Part shown: positions 62,947-64,000 of the stretch, in pieces
Numbering within the stretch: position 1 is the first letter of the stretch
How the letters are laid out: every line of letters starts with the position of its first letter
Source of the DNA: Photobacterium angustum
Lineage (GTDB): Bacteria; Pseudomonadota; Gammaproteobacteria; Enterobacterales; Vibrionaceae
Length of the DNA: 64,000 bases
Assembly: GCF_003026365.1 (NCBI RefSeq)
Contig: NZ_PYOM01000023.1
Location: 1 to 64,000, forward strand
Direction: 5' to 3'
The notes under the pieces: model-generated
Told to the model about the DNA's origin: nothing
The model's input: only the letters and a program-made list of their open reading frames with translations
Databases searched by the model: none
Translations under genes and position numbers: made by a program

Positions 62947-64000
62947 ATGGCAAAACATTTATTCACTTCTGAGTCGGTATCAGAAGGTCATCCAGATAAA
63001 ATTGCAGATCAAATTTCAGATGCTGTATTGGATGCAATTATTGAACAAGATCCTAAAGCGCGTGTAGCTTGTGAAACTTACGTAAAAACCGGCATGGTAA
63101 TGGTTGGTGGTGAGATCACAACATCTGCTTGGGTTGATATTGAAGAGCTAACACGTGAAACCGTACGTGAAATCGGTTATGTCCATTCAGATATGGGCTT
63201 TGATGCAAACTCTTGTGCAGTAATGAACACCATCGGTAAGCAGTCTCCTGATATTAACCAAGGTGTTGATAAAACCGATCCTAAAGAGCAAGGTGCTGGT
63301 GACCAAGGTATCATGTTTGGTTACGCAACCAATGAAACTGAAGTCTTCATGCCTGCGCCAATCACTTACTCTCACCGCTTAGTTCAGCGCCAAGCAGAAG
63401 TACGTAAGAACGGTACACTTCCTTGGTTACGTCCTGATGCAAAATCTCAGGTAACGTTCGCTTACGATCAAGGTAAAATTGTTGGTATTGATGCGGTTGT
63501 TCTATCAACTCAGCACAGTGATTCAATTTCAACGTCTGATCTACGTGAAGCAGTAATGGAAGAAATCATCAAACCAGTACTGCCTACAGAATGGTTAAAT
63601 AAAGAGACTAAATTCTTTATCAACCCAACCGGTCGTTTCGTTATCGGTGGCCCAATGGGTGACTGTGGTTTGACTGGTCGTAAGATCATCGTCGATACCT
63701 ACGGCGGTGCTGCACGTCACGGTGGTGGTGCTTTCTCTGGTAAAGATCCATCAAAAGTTGACCGCTCTGCAGCATATGCAGCACGTTATGTAGCAAAAAA
63801 TATCGTCGCAGCAGGCATGGCAGATCGTTGTGAAATCCAACTTTCTTACGCTATTGGTGTTGCCGATCCTACATCTATCATGGTGGAAACATTTGGTACT
63901 GAAAAAGTAGCACATGAGATCATCATTGAAGCTGTACGCCAGCACTTCGACCTACGCCCATATGGCCTACAAGAAATGCTAGATCTTCTTCAACCAATCT
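62947..64000 (+). CDS. metK: S-adenosylmethionine synthase (partial, 3' end beyond window)
   Basis: Makes SAM from methionine and ATP. The first 351 codons are present: TSESVSEGHPDKIADQISDAVLDA near 7-30, GAGDQGIMFGYATNE near 117, INPTGRFVIGGPMGDCGLTGRKI near 226 and the loop GGGAFSGKDPSKVDRSAAY near 258. About 33 codons are missing compared with the 384-aa E. coli enzyme. The frame is intact to the window edge. GTGAGA before the ATG is a weak RBS. Confidence 0.97.
   Translation, partial: MAKHLFTSESVSEGHPDKIADQISDAVLDAIIEQDPKARVACETYVKTGMVMVGGEITTSAWVDIEELTRETVREIGYVHSDMGFDANSCAVMNTIGKQSPDINQGVDKTDPKEQGAGDQGIMFGYATNETEVFMPAPITYSHRLVQRQAEVRKNGTLPWLRPDAKSQVTFAYDQGKIVGIDAVVLSTQHSDSISTSDLREAVMEEIIKPVLPTEWLNKETKFFINPTGRFVIGGPMGDCGLTGRKIIVDTYGGAARHGGGAFSGKDPSKVDRSAAYAARYVAKNIVAAGMADRCEIQLSYAIGVADPTSIMVETFGTEKVAHEIIIEAVRQHFDLRPYGLQEMLDLLQPI

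Noticed and set aside
1..64000. CRISPR array, prophage, integron or toxin-antitoxin/defence island
   Set aside because: No regularly spaced short repeats, integrase, transposase, phage or restriction genes were found; the only tandem repeats are the tRNA units.

Overview
The window is a core-chromosome segment of a gammaproteobacterium of the family Vibrionaceae. Gene order and protein sequences match the shared Vibrio/Photobacterium/Enterobacteria backbone: a csrA-linked tRNA array, lysC-alaS, recA, mutS, rpoS-nlpD-pcm-surE-truD-ispFD-ftsB, eno-pyrG-mazG, relA-rlmD/barA, acpS-pdxJ-recO-era-rnc-lepB-lepA-rseCBA-rpoE/nadB, sdhE-ygfX/ygfZ, ubiI-ubiH-ygfB/zapA-6S-fau, rpiA, serA, mscS, fbaA-pgk-epd, metK. 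The DNA is moderately AT-rich. Photobacterium is my best guess for the genus, but the sequence alone does not settle it.

Layout. 1-1000: seven minus-strand tRNA genes (Arg-ACG and Ser-GCT) built from tandem duplications, behind one strong promoter with a GC-rich discriminator. 1.2-8.7 kb: csrA, lysC, alaS, a Kch-type potassium channel where relatives usually carry recX, then recA with a perfect LexA box, and pncC. 9-17.6 kb: mutS convergent with the rpoS...ftsB operon. 17.9-22 kb: eno, pyrG, mazG. 22-23.2 kb: an AT-rich islet of three small exported or membrane proteins, two of them rich in His or Cys. 23.3-30 kb: relA, rlmD and divergent barA. 30-39 kb: the acpS...rpoE block, with a sigma-E-type promoter upstream of rpoE. 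39.6-47.2 kb: nadB, sdhE-ygfX, ygfZ, a YbaK-type deacylase, a patatin, a LysR regulator, and a DUF134 - NifX-like - NqrM operon. 47.6-53 kb: ytfK behind a Pho-box promoter, a lone gcvH, ubiI, ubiH, ygfB, zapA, 6S RNA and fau. 53-64 kb: rpiA, serA, yggE, mscS, fbaA, pgk, epd, a DUF2333 protein, and metK cut by the window end.

How the genes fit together. Several global regulators lie within 63 kb: CsrA and its input kinase BarA, RelA and the SpoT activator homologue YtfK, RpoS, RpoE with RseABC, 6S RNA, and the recA LexA box. The metabolic genes cover lower glycolysis (eno, pgk, fbaA), vitamin B6 (epd, pdxJ), serine/one-carbon (serA, gcvH, fau, metK), isoprenoids (ispD, ispF) and ubiquinone (ubiI, ubiH).

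No phage, transposase, integron, CRISPR array or defence system was seen. The less ordinary parts are the His/Cys-rich islet, the DUF134/NifX/NqrM operon, the Pho-box promoter of ytfK, the isolated gcvH, and several unassigned palindromes upstream of rpiA, fbaA, alaS and the patatin/LysR pair.
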